Shown: positions 8,147 to 16,596, counted from the stretch's first letter. The stretch is DNA of 64,000 nt from Pelodictyon luteolum DSM 273 (GCF_000012485.1 NC_007512.1:1179001-1243000); one strand, 5' to 3'. Translations and numbers: made by a program. Notes: generated by a model from the letters alone, not told the origin.

Positions 8147-9669
8147 GAAAGCTGGCCATGATATCCGCACTTCTTTTCGTTGCAGCGTCGCTGGTAGTCG
8201 GAACATCTTTAAACGGCGCAACCCTCCGCTCACCCGATGACCTCAGGCTTGGGCGGATAGGGGTCCTTCAGGGGACCATCCATGAGCGCTATGCCATGAA
8301 AGCCTGGCCTGAGGCGACGATACTCCAGTACCAGTCTCCGTCTGATCTCTTGCTGGCGGTGAAGTCTGGAAAGGCAGACGCTGCCATTTACAGTGATGAC
8401 GAACTCATGGTGATGCTACGCCAGAACGGTGACCTTGCCGTTCTGGGGGATGAGCTGCTTGCAACCCCGCTCGGCATGGGGTTCCGCTACGAACAGACTG
8501 AACTGCGCAGCGCATTCAACAATTTCCTCCGGGACATCATGGCTGACGGGCGGCAGGACGCGATGGTCCGCTACTGGATGAAGGACGGCGGAACCCGGAT
8601 GCCGGCGATTGCAGCATCGGCAGAGAACGAAGTGCTCAGGGTTGGTATTCTCAGCGATAACGGTATGCCGTTCTGCGCACTTATCGATAACCGGCTTACC
8701 GGATACTCCATTGAACTGCTCGACAGGTTCGGGCTGTACACAGGGCGGAAGATTACCTATGTGAATATCGAGTTCGGGAGCATGATAGCCGCTCTTGCAA
8801 GCCGAAAAATCGACATGATCGGCGCCGTGATGGCAATTACCCCTGAGCGGCGCAAAAAGGTTGCTTTTTCCGACCCTTACTATGCACAGGGAGCCCACCT
8901 CTTTGCCCTGAAAAAGAACATTGCATCATTACCTCAACCCTCGACAGCCGGCAGTGTAAAGGATGGGGAGTCTTTCCTTGCGGGGATTGCCGAAAGTTTC
9001 CGGAGCAACATCCTGCTGGAGAACCGCTGGCAGCTCATCCTTGAGGGGTTCCGGACAACCCTTGTCATTTCCGTGTTTTCCGCACTGCTTGGAACCCTCT
9101 TCGGCGCCCTGGTCTGTTTTATGAGAATGTCACGCCTCAACATCCTGAGGGTGTCGGCCGGAGTTTTCATCTCGCTGCTTCGCGGCACGCCGGTGCTGGT
9201 GCTCCTGATGCTGGTATTCTATGTGGTCTTTGCCTCCGTCAACATCGACCCGGTGCTGGTGGCAGTCATCGCCTTCGGACTGAACTTTGCAGCCTACTCT
9301 GCGGAAATCTTCCGGGCCGGCATTGAGGGTATCGACAGGGGGCAGACCGAGGCGGGTATCGCGATGGGCTTTACCGGGCCGGCAACGTTTTACTTCATTG
9401 TTCTGCCGCAGACCCTGCAGCGCATCCTGCCGGTCTACAAAGGGGAGTTCATTTCATTGGTGAAAATGACCTCGATTGTGGGCTATATCGCGGTGCAGGA
9501 TCTGACGAAAGCTGGAGATATCATCCGAAGCCGTACCTTCGATGCCTTTTTCCCGCTCATTATGGTAGCGGCATTATATTTCTTTCTCTCATGGGCTCTC
9601 ATGCGCATGCTTGAATACCTTGAAGGCATGATGGCCCCAAAACACCGGAACCGAACCGTTGCAGCATGA
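8143..9669 (+). CDS. Amino-acid-type binding lobes (lobe 2-lobe 1) fused to an ABC permease
   Basis: A 508-residue protein with a cleavable or anchoring N-terminal segment (residues 5-20) but no lipobox Cys. Lobe 2 spans about 28-146, lobe 1 about 163-258 and the permease about 280-508. The permease closely resembles that of the preceding gene ([64 protein letters not shown]). The two permeases therefore probably form a heterodimer with the ATPase encoded next. Lobe 1 keeps Arg236. The lobe 2 Asp position holds Ser84, followed by Asp85. The gene probably arose by duplication of an ancestor of the upstream gene, followed by loss or gain of lobe pairs. ATGA overlaps occur on both sides. Confidence 0.87.
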   Translation: MRKLAMISALLFVAASLVVGTSLNGATLRSPDDLRLGRIGVLQGTIHERYAMKAWPEATILQYQSPSDLLLAVKSGKADAAIYSDDELMVMLRQNGDLAVLGDELLATPLGMGFRYEQTELRSAFNNFLRDIMADGRQDAMVRYWMKDGGTRMPAIAASAENEVLRVGILSDNGMPFCALIDNRLTGYSIELLDRFGLYTGRKITYVNIEFGSMIAALASRKIDMIGAVMAITPERRKKVAFSDPYYAQGAHLFALKKNIASLPQPSTAGSVKDGESFLAGIAESFRSNILLENRWQLILEGFRTTLVISVFSALLGTLFGALVCFMRMSRLNILRVSAGVFISLLRGTPVLVLLMLVFYVVFASVNIDPVLVAVIAFGLNFAAYSAEIFRAGIEGIDRGQTEAGIAMGFTGPATFYFIVLPQTLQRILPVYKGEFISLVKMTSIVGYIAVQDLTKAGDIIRSRTFDAFFPLIMVAALYFFLSWALMRMLEYLEGMMAPKHRNRTVAA

Positions 9670-10757
9670 TACAGATCAAGCATCTTTCCAAGAAGTTCGG
9701 GGCACTTGAAGTACTCCGCGATGTAAGCATCACCGTCCGGAAAGGAGAAGTGATTTCAATCATCGGCCCCTCCGGTACGGGAAAAAGCACATTCCTGCGA
9801 TGCATCAACCTGCTTGATCGTCCGAGTGGAGGGTCGATTGTCATCAATGGAGTCGATATTCTTGATCCCAAAGCCGATGTACCGGCCATCCGCAGGAAGA
9901 TGAACATGGTGTTCCAGTCCTTTAACCTGTATCAGCATCTTTCCGTGATGGACAACCTGACCCTCGGTCCTGTGAAGCTGTTGCAGACCGGCAGGCAGGA
10001 TGCGGAGAAAAAGGCGCTCGAGCTGCTCAAGCTTGTAGGGCTTGCTGAAAAGGCTGACAGTTTTCCCGATGAGCTGTCCGGAGGCCAGAAACAGCGTGTA
10101 GCCATTGCCCGCTGCCTGGCGATGGAGCCATCAATCATTCTGTTCGACGAGCCGACCTCTGCACTTGATCCTACCATGGTAAGCGAGGTGCTGGCTGTCA
10201 TCCGCCGTCTGGCCCGGGACGGTATGACCATGCTCATCGTTACCCATGAAATGAAGTTTGCAAGGGATGTGTCCAGCAGGGTGCTCTATATGGACGAGGG
10301 TGTGATTTATGAGGAGGGGCCCCCTGAGCAGATCTTTGACAACCCCCAGAAGGAGAGGACGAAAATCTTCATCAATCGGGTGAGGAGCTTCAACTACCGG
10401 ATTGCTTCCCCCGATTACGATCTATATGCCATGAATGCGGAAATTGAGCTGTTCTGTGAAAAGCAGATCCTTCCGCTGAAGTCCCGACAGAGTCTGCAGC
10501 TGCTCGTCGAAGAGGTCCTGCAGATATGCGCAGATACCCTGCGCTCCACGGCGATCGAGCTGGCCATAACCCATTCGGAAAAGACCGGGGAGATAAAGCT
10601 TCTGGTCGAGAGCGGAGGAGCAGAGGAGAACATCCTTGAATCGGCAGCCCTGCCGGACGAACTGGGCCTGACGATCATCCGCAATCTTACCCGGAGCATT
10701 GCATACAAGCGGGATGGTGGTCAAAACAGGCTCACATTGATCTTAAAAGAACAATAA
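9666..10757 (+). CDS. GlnQ-type ABC ATPase with C-terminal kinase-like (HATPase) domain
   Basis: Residues 1-240 form a full polar-amino-acid ABC ATPase: Walker [10 protein letters not shown] (34-42), Q-loop, signature [16 protein letters not shown] (from 137), Walker [14 protein letters not shown]-loop His194. GlnQ/HisP proteins normally end near residue 245. Here about 115 more residues follow (about 250-363). They look like a GHKL/RsbW-type ATPase fold: a helix [14 protein letters not shown] in the N-box place, a strand pair around KLLVESGG, then [20 protein letters not shown] and a final RLTLIL strand. The N-box Asn is missing, so ATP binding by this domain is doubtful. Neighbouring STAS and RsbW genes make a regulatory docking role likely. 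The domain identity is read by eye; the ABC part is certain. Confidence 0.85.
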   Translation: MIQIKHLSKKFGALEVLRDVSITVRKGEVISIIGPSGTGKSTFLRCINLLDRPSGGSIVINGVDILDPKADVPAIRRKMNMVFQSFNLYQHLSVMDNLTLGPVKLLQTGRQDAEKKALELLKLVGLAEKADSFPDELSGGQKQRVAIARCLAMEPSIILFDEPTSALDPTMVSEVLAVIRRLARDGMTMLIVTHEMKFARDVSSRVLYMDEGVIYEEGPPEQIFDNPQKERTKIFINRVRSFNYRIASPDYDLYAMNAEIELFCEKQILPLKSRQSLQLLVEEVLQICADTLRSTAIELAITHSEKTGEIKLLVESGGAEENILESAALPDELGLTIIRNLTRSIAYKRDGGQNRLTLILKEQ

Positions 10758-10773
10758 ATGAAAGGTGGTCAAA

Positions 10774-11112
10774 ATGGAATTCCAGATACAAAAAGAAACA
10801 GCGGCAACGGTTGTTGCTGTCATCGGCAGGATGGACGCCGTAACGGCTCCCGAGTATGAAAAAAAACTTGCCGGGATGATGGACGAAGGGGAAAAGAATT
10901 TCATCATTGATTTCGGCAAGCTCGACTATATCAGCAGTGCCGGTTTGAGGGCTTTGCTCATGACTGGCAAAAGAGTCAAAAGCCTCGGGGGTCTTATGCT
11001 GCTTGCCAATATTGGCGGTGCAGTCAAGGACGTGTTTGCGATCTCCGGTTTCGGAACAATCTTTCCAATGCACGATACCGTGCAGAGTGCGCTTGGCGCA
11101 GCTGAAGAGTAG
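10774..11112 (+). CDS. STAS-domain anti-anti-sigma factor (RsbV/SpoIIAA type)
   Basis: The start ATG 10774 follows aaaggtgg at a good distance; a GTG at 10765 is in frame but lies inside that site. The 112-residue protein is one STAS domain: IGRMDAVTAPEYEKKL, FIIDFGKLDYISSAGLRALL, LMLLANIGGAVKDVFAISGF. The SS pair in YISSAGL (Ser54/Ser55) includes the site normally phosphorylated by an RsbW-like kinase and dephosphorylated by a PP2C phosphatase. Both enzymes are encoded here (11116 and 2380). The protein is cytosolic. Its target is unknown; the kinase-like tail on the ABC ATPase just upstream is one candidate. Confidence 0.92.
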   Translation: MEFQIQKETAATVVAVIGRMDAVTAPEYEKKLAGMMDEGEKNFIIDFGKLDYISSAGLRALLMTGKRVKSLGGLMLLANIGGAVKDVFAISGFGTIFPMHDTVQSALGAAEE

Positions 11113-11115
11113 ACG

Positions 11116-11547
11116 ATGATGCCGGAAGAACGGATAAGGGTTGATGCGAAGCTTGACCGGCTTGAGGAGATAGTCGGTTTCGTGGAGGACTGTGCCGATC
11201 GGTTCAGGCTGGAAGACTCCCGGAAATTCGGGCTGAACATTGCCGTTGAAGAGGCTGTTGTCAATATCTGCAGTTATGCATACCCTGATACTGAAGGCAT
11301 GCTTGATGTGGCGTGCAGGGTTACGGATGAGTCACTCGTGATTGAACTGTCCGATTCAGGTATCCCTTTCAACATCCTTACGCTTCCTGACCCTGAAACA
11401 GATGCTGCGATAGAGGATCGGGAAATCGGAGGCCTTGGCGGCTATTTCATCCGGCAGTTCAGCGATGCTGTCAGTTATACACGAAGGGATGGAATGAATG
11501 TTCTGACCCTTGTGTTCCGGCGTGGAGCATCAATAGAGCTGCCATGA
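11116..11547 (+). CDS. RsbW-like anti-sigma/serine kinase (HATPase)
   Basis: A 143-residue protein starting with two adjacent ATGs (11116 or 11119), just after the STAS gene. It is a single GHKL ATPase domain with N-box AVEEAVVNICSYAY, G1-like DSGIPFN and a glycine loop GGLGGYFIRQF, ending in NVLTLVFRR. Proteins of this type phosphorylate the STAS partner and, in other bacteria, hold a sigma factor or enzyme inactive. No sigma factor gene is nearby. The gene overlaps the truncated permease remnant by ATGA, so the ancestral operon continued into that permease. Confidence 0.92.
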   Translation: MMPEERIRVDAKLDRLEEIVGFVEDCADRFRLEDSRKFGLNIAVEEAVVNICSYAYPDTEGMLDVACRVTDESLVIELSDSGIPFNILTLPDPETDAAIEDREIGGLGGYFIRQFSDAVSYTRRDGMNVLTLVFRRGASIELP

Positions 11548-11762
11548 ACACAAAACCACCCAATCTGACCTATGGCCTTGAGGACACCCCGCCTTTTCCG
11601 GTGAATGTTCTGCTCGGCTTTCAGCACGCGGCCCTTGCCCTGGTGTTCATTGTCTATCCTCTCATGCGCCTTGCTGCCGCTCTCATGGGGCAGTATGCCG
11701 ACAGTGTGACGACTGGGATATACAACGGTAAGCAGGACATTTCCATGCACGTTGATCACTGA
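11544..11762 (+). pseudogene. Truncated uracil/xanthine (NCS2) permease remnant
   Basis: The first 40 or so codons read as the N-terminus of an NCS2 nucleobase permease (LTYGLEDTPPFPVNVLLGFQ, then HAALALVFIVYPL). After about residue 40 the sequence no longer resembles the family, and the frame ends at 72 codons, whereas full proteins have more than 400 residues. The start overlaps the rsbW-like stop (ATGA), so the gene was once part of this operon. A deletion probably removed the rest and joined it to the acetolactate decarboxylase region. A functional short product cannot be excluded but is unlikely. Confidence 0.7.
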
Positions 11763-11782
11763 TATCCGGCAGTTCAATGACT

Positions 11783-12484
11783 TCAGCGCTCGGCACTTTC
11801 CAGGTCTCTTTCCACATCACGCTGGAAATCGCATGAGAGGTAATCGAAGTTCATGGGCATTGCCAGCTCAAGAGCTGTGATGAACTGTATGCCCGCATTG
11901 ATGTTTGCAGGAGTGCACTCAAGCAGATGCCCGCCATGGTGCCTGTCACGCGAAAGAAAATGGAGATGAAGGCCGGGTACACTGACCGAGCCCATGAACG
12001 CAGGGGTATAGAATCCGACCAGCGTTCCCTCGATTTCCTGATACTCAAAGATTGGCTGGTCTTTTGCGACCTCAGCGAGGGGCCGGTAGTTTTCCTGACG
12101 GGGTACTGAGCGGACTTTCATGGAAGAAAAGGTCCCCTCGATGCGGATGGCGTAAAAAATGTTCAGGGACGGAAGGAGGCTGTACAGCCAAGCCTGAAAC
12201 TCCGGATAGGGCGTTCTCCTATCAAGGCTGTCATGACTGACCGGCGAGTAAAACGTCACGCAGGAAAATGGTGTCAGCGTGGCGTCATCAACCATTGCCG
12301 CAACACCATCGGATGTGATCTGATAGATCTTCCCGTCAAACATCACCATCTCTCCGTCGAGGTCGTCAAAGGTACCCAATCCGAAATCCCCATGTTTCTT
12401 GATCTCGGTAAACGGGATTTTTTGCCTGTATATACCCTCTACAAGCGCGTTGACAGGTGCGCAGAAGTATATGCTTGAGCCCAT
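11783..12484 (-). CDS. Alpha-acetolactate decarboxylase
   Basis: Converts acetolactate to acetoin and CO2. The start ATG 12484 gives 233 residues beginning MGSSIYFCAPVNALVEG, which matches the usual beginning of the family; a GTG at 12556 would add 24 residues. Family features are DFGLGTFDDLDGEMVMFDGK, the FYAIRIEGTFSSMKVRSVPRQ block, and the metal-binding cluster LHLHFLSRDRHHGGHLL with HxH plus a later His as zinc ligands. It stands alone, with no acetolactate synthase beside it. It may drain excess acetolactate from branched-chain amino acid synthesis or make acetoin. It is transcribed toward the partner-switching cluster. Confidence 0.93.
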   Translation of the reverse strand: MGSSIYFCAPVNALVEGIYRQKIPFTEIKKHGDFGLGTFDDLDGEMVMFDGKIYQITSDGVAAMVDDATLTPFSCVTFYSPVSHDSLDRRTPYPEFQAWLYSLLPSLNIFYAIRIEGTFSSMKVRSVPRQENYRPLAEVAKDQPIFEYQEIEGTLVGFYTPAFMGSVSVPGLHLHFLSRDRHHGGHLLECTPANINAGIQFITALELAMPMNFDYLSCDFQRDVERDLESAER

Positions 12485-12599
12485 TAGTTTCTTTTCTTGA
12501 AAAGTTATGGCTGCCGAAATGAAGGCGTCTGGATTGCGCTGATTGATCTCTGCCACTTCATGCTAAATTACAAAATAACGTATCAAAAGAAATTGTCCG

Positions 12600-12705
12600 C
12601 CGGGGGCAGAACGCCACTGGATCGAGTACGGTTCCCACCCAGGGTTCTGGGTCAGCCCCGGAGCAGGCCGTGGCTGCAGGGTTTCTAGATGGCCATACCA
12701 AATGA
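12600..12705 (+). pseudogene. 3' fragment of a second alpha/beta hydrolase gene
   Basis: Read in frame from 12602, the sequence gives GAERHWIEYGSHPGFWVSPG, nearly the same as GAERHWIEFGSHVGFWVSPG of the hydrolase at the window start. By eye 48 of 60 bases match (12602-12661 with 646-705), including 21 identical in a row. After that a one-base shift is needed to continue with EQAVAAGFLDGHTK and a stop at 12703-12705. Only the last 35 or so codons, including the catalytic His, remain. The fragment lies in the same orientation as the hydrolase gene. The two copies bracket the whole 1.3-12.5 kb cluster. Confidence 0.75.
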
Positions 12706-12767
12706 TCCCCCCCCAGCACTGAACACTTCCTCCTGTACCCCGGGGCATTCATTGATTCCGTGTTTTG

Positions 12768-12794
12768 CCAATATAATCCAATGGATTATATTGG
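12768..12794. promoter_or_regulatory. 27-bp perfect palindrome over a -10 box (putative antitoxin operator)
   Basis: The arms ccaatataatcca and tggattatattgg are perfect inverted repeats of 13 bp around a single central base. The left arm contains TATAAT (12772-12777). The palindrome ends three bases before the toxin ATG. Position and symmetry fit autoregulation by the helix-turn-helix antitoxin encoded at 13117. Confidence 0.7.
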
Positions 12795-12797
12795 GGT

Positions 12798-13105
12798 ATG
12801 AATGTCACAATCGTAGAGCTTCCTGAATTCATTCGTCGGTCAGATAATCTCTTGACTTCTGATGAGCGAGATGCGCTCGTCTTCTATCTGTCGATGCATC
12901 CCCAGGCCGGAAGCATCGTGCGTGGCTGCGGTGGGCGAAAGGAAACAAAGGCAAGAGCGGCGGAGTTCGTGTCATATACTTTTATCATGATCCGCGCATG
13001 CCATTATTTCTATTGACGCTTTTCAGCAAAAGCGAGAGGGAAAATCTGACGAAGGCGGACATGAACGGTCTTCGGCAGATGGTTGATGTCCTTATAACCA
13101 ATTAG
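12798..13105 (+). pseudogene. RelE/HigB-type toxin, frameshifted
   Basis: From ATG 12798 the frame reads MNVTIVELPEFIRRSDNLLT and continues to HPQAGSIVRGCGG, a RelE/HigB-like toxin start. It then leaves the family and stops at 13016. Another frame over the same DNA reads RWAKGNKGKSGGVRVIYFYH, FLLTLFSKSERENLTKADMN and ends VDVLITN at 13105. This is the expected C-terminal half. Family members carry a few extra residues between GCGG and RWAKG, so a small out-of-frame deletion near 12930 is the simplest cause. The toxin is probably inactive unless frameshifting restores it. Confidence 0.8.
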
Positions 13106-13116
13106 GTGGAATTACG

Positions 13117-13425
13117 ATGCATTCAGACTTCGACAGTATCAGGAGGGGGCTTGAAGAAGCCATCGCCTACATGGGGGGGGAAGACGTCGGGGCAAGGGTT
13201 TATAGGCCTCGGCCCATAGACGTGAAGGTTGTCAGGGAGAAGACCGGCCTGACCCAGGAGCGGTTTGCTGCGGCCTTCGGCATCAGCGTGGCCACATTGC
13301 GGCATTGGGAGCGGGGAGACCGCAAACCCCACGGGCCAGCTCTCGTTCTCCTCGACCTTGTCCGTAAGGCTCCCGATACCGTACTTGGGGTGCTCAATGA
13401 AGATGAAGCTCCTTACGGGGAGTGA
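13117..13425 (+). CDS. Helix-turn-helix antitoxin (HigA/NadS-like)
   Basis: A 102-residue protein with a good ribosome-binding site (aggtgg, 13104-13109), starting 11 bp after the toxin reading frame ends. The C-terminal half is an HTH_3/XRE domain: VVREKTGLTQERFAAAFGIS followed by VATLRHWERGDRKPHGPA. The N-terminal part (DFDSIRRGLEEAIAYMGG) is typical of antitoxins paired with RelE-like toxins. It should bind the palindrome at 12768-12794 and neutralise the toxin. With the toxin frameshifted, it may persist as a regulator or protect against related toxins. Confidence 0.88.
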   Translation: MHSDFDSIRRGLEEAIAYMGGEDVGARVYRPRPIDVKVVREKTGLTQERFAAAFGISVATLRHWERGDRKPHGPALVLLDLVRKAPDTVLGVLNEDEAPYGE

Positions 13426-13435
13426 GCCCGGCCCT

Positions 13436-14821
13436 TCAGCCGAGCAGTTCCCGGGCCTCCCTGATCTGCCGTTCGACCGACTCGAACGAGCAGCTCCCGT
13501 GCGACTTTTTCGACGTGATGCTCGCTTCCGGCGTCAGCGCCGTGAATATTCCCTCGTCGAACACCTCCGAGAACTCCCTGAAGCGCTCGAGCGGGATGTC
13601 GGGCAGGGGAGTCTGGTTCTCGATGCTCCAGCTGACAATCTTTCCGGTGATGCGGTGCGCGTCGCGGAAGGGGACATCTTTCTTCACCAGGTACTCGGCG
13701 ATCTCGGTCGCCAGGCTCAAATCCTTCTTCGTGAGCTCTTTCAGGCGCTCCTCCCTGAGCCGCGTGTGCTGCAGCATGCGGTTGAAGAGGGTAACGCTTG
13801 AGATGGCGGTTTCGGCACTGTCGAACAAAGGCGGCTTGTCCTCCTGCATGTCCCGGTTGTAGGAGAGCGGGAGCCCTTTCATGATGGTGAGCATTGCCAT
13901 GAGGTCCCCGTACACCCTTCCGGTTTTTCCCCTGATCAGTTCTGCGATATCAGCGTTCTTCTTCTGCGGCATGATGGAGGAGCCGGTCGAGAAGGCGTCG
14001 CTGATCTCCAGATACCCGAACTCATACGAACTCCAGAGAATGATGTCCTCACAGAAGCGCGAGAGGTGCATCATCACGATGGAGCAGCAGGAGATGAATT
14101 CAATCAGGATATCACGGTCGCTGACGGCATCGATGCTGTTCGTGAAGAGCTCGCTGAAATCAAGCAGCTCGGCCGTGCGCCCGGCATTAAGCGGGAGGGT
14201 GCTGCCGGCAAATGCCGCCGCACCAAGCGGAGAAACGTTCACCCGCATCAGAAGATCAAGCAGGCGCTCAGTGTCCCGGTTGAACATGTTGAAGTAGGCC
14301 AGGTAGTAATGGCCTGCCGATATCGGCTGAGCCCTCTGCAGGTGGGTGTAGCCGAAGATGATGGAGTCCTTGTAGGTTTCGGCTTTCTGGACGAGGGTTC
14401 CGAGGAGGTCGTTCAGCGCTTCCTGCAGCTCTTCGATCCGCTCACGCATGTAGAGCCGGGTATCGGTTGCCACCTGGTCGTTACGGCTGCGGCCGGAGTG
14501 GAGTTTGCCGGCAGCGGCTCCTATTTTCTCCTTCAGCCGGTTTTCAATCACCGTGTGGATGTCTTCATCCTCCCACTGCGGAACGAGCGTTCCCGTTTCA
14601 ATTTCCTTTTCAATCTCCTTCAGCCCCCTGCATATCGCATGGGCGTCATCCGCCGAGATGATGCCTTCCTCGCCGAGCATGGTGGCATGGGCGATGGAGC
14701 CTTGAATGTCTTCACGGTAGAGCTTTCCATCGACATGGACCGATGAGGAAAACCTCAACGCCTCGCTGTCGAACGGTTCATTGAAGCGGCTTGCCCAGAG
14801 AAGTTCTTTCTTGTTGCTCAT
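13436..14821 (-). CDS. argH: Argininosuccinate lyase
   Basis: Splits argininosuccinate into arginine and fumarate, the last step of arginine synthesis. The 461 residues match the family length. Seen are the N-terminal [17 protein letters not shown], the [20 protein letters not shown] block, the catalytic TH of [12 protein letters not shown] and the fumarase/lyase signature [10 protein letters not shown] with the mobile-loop Ser. It is the last gene of the minus-strand argCJBFRGH operon, about 100 bp after argG. Its end lies 10 bp from the converging antitoxin gene with no terminator visible between them. Confidence 0.97.
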   Translation of the reverse strand: MSNKKELLWASRFNEPFDSEALRFSSSVHVDGKLYREDIQGSIAHATMLGEEGIISADDAHAICRGLKEIEKEIETGTLVPQWEDEDIHTVIENRLKEKIGAAAGKLHSGRSRNDQVATDTRLYMRERIEELQEALNDLLGTLVQKAETYKDSIIFGYTHLQRAQPISAGHYYLAYFNMFNRDTERLLDLLMRVNVSPLGAAAFAGSTLPLNAGRTAELLDFSELFTNSIDAVSDRDILIEFISCCSIVMMHLSRFCEDIILWSSYEFGYLEISDAFSTGSSIMPQKKNADIAELIRGKTGRVYGDLMAMLTIMKGLPLSYNRDMQEDKPPLFDSAETAISSVTLFNRMLQHTRLREERLKELTKKDLSLATEIAEYLVKKDVPFRDAHRITGKIVSWSIENQTPLPDIPLERFREFSEVFDEGIFTALTPEASITSKKSHGSCSFESVERQIREARELLG

Positions 14822-14861
14822 GGCTGCGGCTGGTTGTGCTGGTGGAAAAGAGGAGAAAGGC

Positions 14862-14900
14862 CATACGCCTGCCCCCCTGGGAAAAGGGAGCAGGTGTATG
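14862..14900 (-). promoter_or_regulatory. Intergenic hairpin between argG and argH
   Basis: catacgcctgc (14862-14872) pairs with gcaggtgtatg (14890-14900) over 11 bp with one G-T wobble when transcribed on the minus strand. No U-run follows, so it is more likely an mRNA-processing or stability element, or a partial attenuator, than a full terminator. Confidence 0.5.
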
Positions 14901-14921
14901 ACCGGGATCCTTGCTGTGCAG

Positions 14922-16124
14922 TTATTTTGCGGGATGGACTTCGCTGAAGGTCTTCAGGCCGAGTCCGTAGATCTGGATGAACCCTGCTGCAGCCTTGTGG
15001 TCGAACGAGTCTGCCTCGGTGTAGGTAGCCAGCGATTCATTGTAGAGCGAGTACGGAGACTGGCGGCCGAGCAGCGTAACAGAGCCTTTGAAGAGTTTCA
15101 GGCGGACCATGCCGGTGACAGGCTTCTGGGTATCGTCGACGAATGCGTCGAGGGCAGTGCGCATCGGCGAGAACCAGGTGCCGTTGTAGATGATGTTTGC
15201 GTAGTCCTGAGCGATGTTCTTCTTGTACTGGAAGACGGTTTTCTCAAGGGTAAGGCGCTCGAGCTCGCGGTGTGCGAAGTGCAGGATGGTGGCTGCCGGG
15301 GCTTCATAGATCTCACGCGACTTGATGCCGACGACTCGGTTCTCGATCATGTCAAGGCGGCCGATGCCGTTCTTTGCGCCGAGCTCATTGAGGCGGTTGA
15401 TGATGTCCAGTCCGGCCATCTTCTTGCCGTCGACCGATACAGGAACACCCTGTTCGAACTCGATTTCGACCACGGTAGCCTCATTCGGGGCGTTCTCGGG
15501 GGAGGTGGTGATCTGGTAGGCATCTTCGGGAGGCGCAACCATCGGGTCTTCGAGCACGCCGCATTCGATGCTGATTCCCCAGATGTTCTCGTCGATCGAG
15601 TAGGGGCTCTTTTTCGTGGCCGACACCGGGATGTTGTGCTTGATGGCGTAGTCCATTTCAGACTCGCGTGAGGTGAACTCCCATTCACGGAGAGGAGCGA
15701 GCACCTTCAGGTGCGGGGCGAGCGAGGCGAAGGTCACTTCAAAGCGGACCTGGTCGTTGCCTTTGCCGGTGCAGCCGTGGGCGAGCATGGTGCAGTTCTC
15801 TTCAAGTGCGACGTCGACAAGCGCTTTGGCCAGGAGCGGACGGCCGAGCGCAGTGGCCAGCGGATAGACATCCTCATACAGGGCGCCTGCCTTCAGTGCG
15901 CGCCAGATGTAGTCTTCGACGAACGGCTTCTTGAGGTCGACGAAATGGAAGCCGGAGGCGCCGGTCGCTATGGCTTTGGATTCAAGGTTCTCTATCTCTT
16001 TCTGCTGGCCGAGGTTGCCCGTGACGGCAACGATATCGGCATCGTACTTGTCCTTCAGCCATTTGATCATGATCGAAGTGTCAAGTCCGCCGGAATAGGC
16101 GATCGCAATTTTTTCTCTCTGCAT
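14922..16124 (-). CDS. argG: Argininosuccinate synthase
   Basis: Condenses citrulline and aspartate with ATP to argininosuccinate. The 400 residues are the usual length. The ATP-pyrophosphatase P-loop [15 protein letters not shown] is at the N-terminus. Further blocks are [33 protein letters not shown] and [17 protein letters not shown]. It is encoded 17 bp downstream of argR, and argH follows after a spacer with a hairpin. Confidence 0.98.
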   Translation of the reverse strand: MQREKIAIAYSGGLDTSIMIKWLKDKYDADIVAVTGNLGQQKEIENLESKAIATGASGFHFVDLKKPFVEDYIWRALKAGALYEDVYPLATALGRPLLAKALVDVALEENCTMLAHGCTGKGNDQVRFEVTFASLAPHLKVLAPLREWEFTSRESEMDYAIKHNIPVSATKKSPYSIDENIWGISIECGVLEDPMVAPPEDAYQITTSPENAPNEATVVEIEFEQGVPVSVDGKKMAGLDIINRLNELGAKNGIGRLDMIENRVVGIKSREIYEAPAATILHFAHRELERLTLEKTVFQYKKNIAQDYANIIYNGTWFSPMRTALDAFVDDTQKPVTGMVRLKLFKGSVTLLGRQSPYSLYNESLATYTEADSFDHKAAAGFIQIYGLGLKTFSEVHPAK

Positions 16125-16141
16125 TGTCGTTGTGGTATTGA

Positions 16142-16588
16142 TCAGTTTGTGGAAAGATTTTTCTGAATATAGGACATCAGCACCGAAATATTCTGCACTG
16201 AATCAGGAATTACCAGCACCGTATCGTCACCGGCGATGGTACCGAGAATGAGCTGGCTTTTGAACTGGTCGAGCCATGATCCTACGCCGTGAGCACGGCC
16301 GGGAAGGGTGCGGACGATGACCGAGGTTTCATTTGCGGCAACAGAGGTGACTTCCATCCCCACCAGCCCCTTGATGATGCGGCCGGTGCTTTCATCACCG
16401 AGCAGCAGGCGGTAGCCTGCATGGGTTTTCGAGCGCACAATGCCGAGCTCGGCGCAGTCGCGCGAAAGGGTTGCCTGCGCGACCTTGATGCCGGATTCCC
16501 GGAGAAGGCGGAGAAGGTCATGCTGGTTTCCGACGCCCTCCTGCTGGATGAGCTCCCGGATCCGCTGCTGGCGTATGTGCTTGTTCAT
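16142..16588 (-). CDS. argR: Arginine repressor
   Basis: A 148-residue transcription factor that binds ARG boxes with arginine as corepressor. ATG 16588 is preferred over GTG 16594 because aaggtg lies just before it. The N-terminal winged helix ([39 protein letters not shown]) is followed by the C-terminal hexamer/arginine-binding domain with [15 protein letters not shown]. It lies inside the operon it probably controls, between argF and argG. A candidate ARG box stands before argC (20946-20959), so autoregulation through the operon promoter is likely. Confidence 0.96.
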   Translation of the reverse strand: MNKHIRQQRIRELIQQEGVGNQHDLLRLLRESGIKVAQATLSRDCAELGIVRSKTHAGYRLLLGDESTGRIIKGLVGMEVTSVAANETSVIVRTLPGRAHGVGSWLDQFKSQLILGTIAGDDTVLVIPDSVQNISVLMSYIQKNLSTN

Positions 16589-16596
16589 CGGCACCT

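Noticed and set aside
4395-9669. Odd lobe order as a result of frameshifts or misassembly
   Set aside because: All lobes are complete, the three genes end and begin with neat ATGA overlaps, and the same phase is seen in each protein.
14066-16166. Plus-strand open frames across argH-argG
   Set aside because: They are antisense shadows of argH, argG and argR, which have clear motifs.
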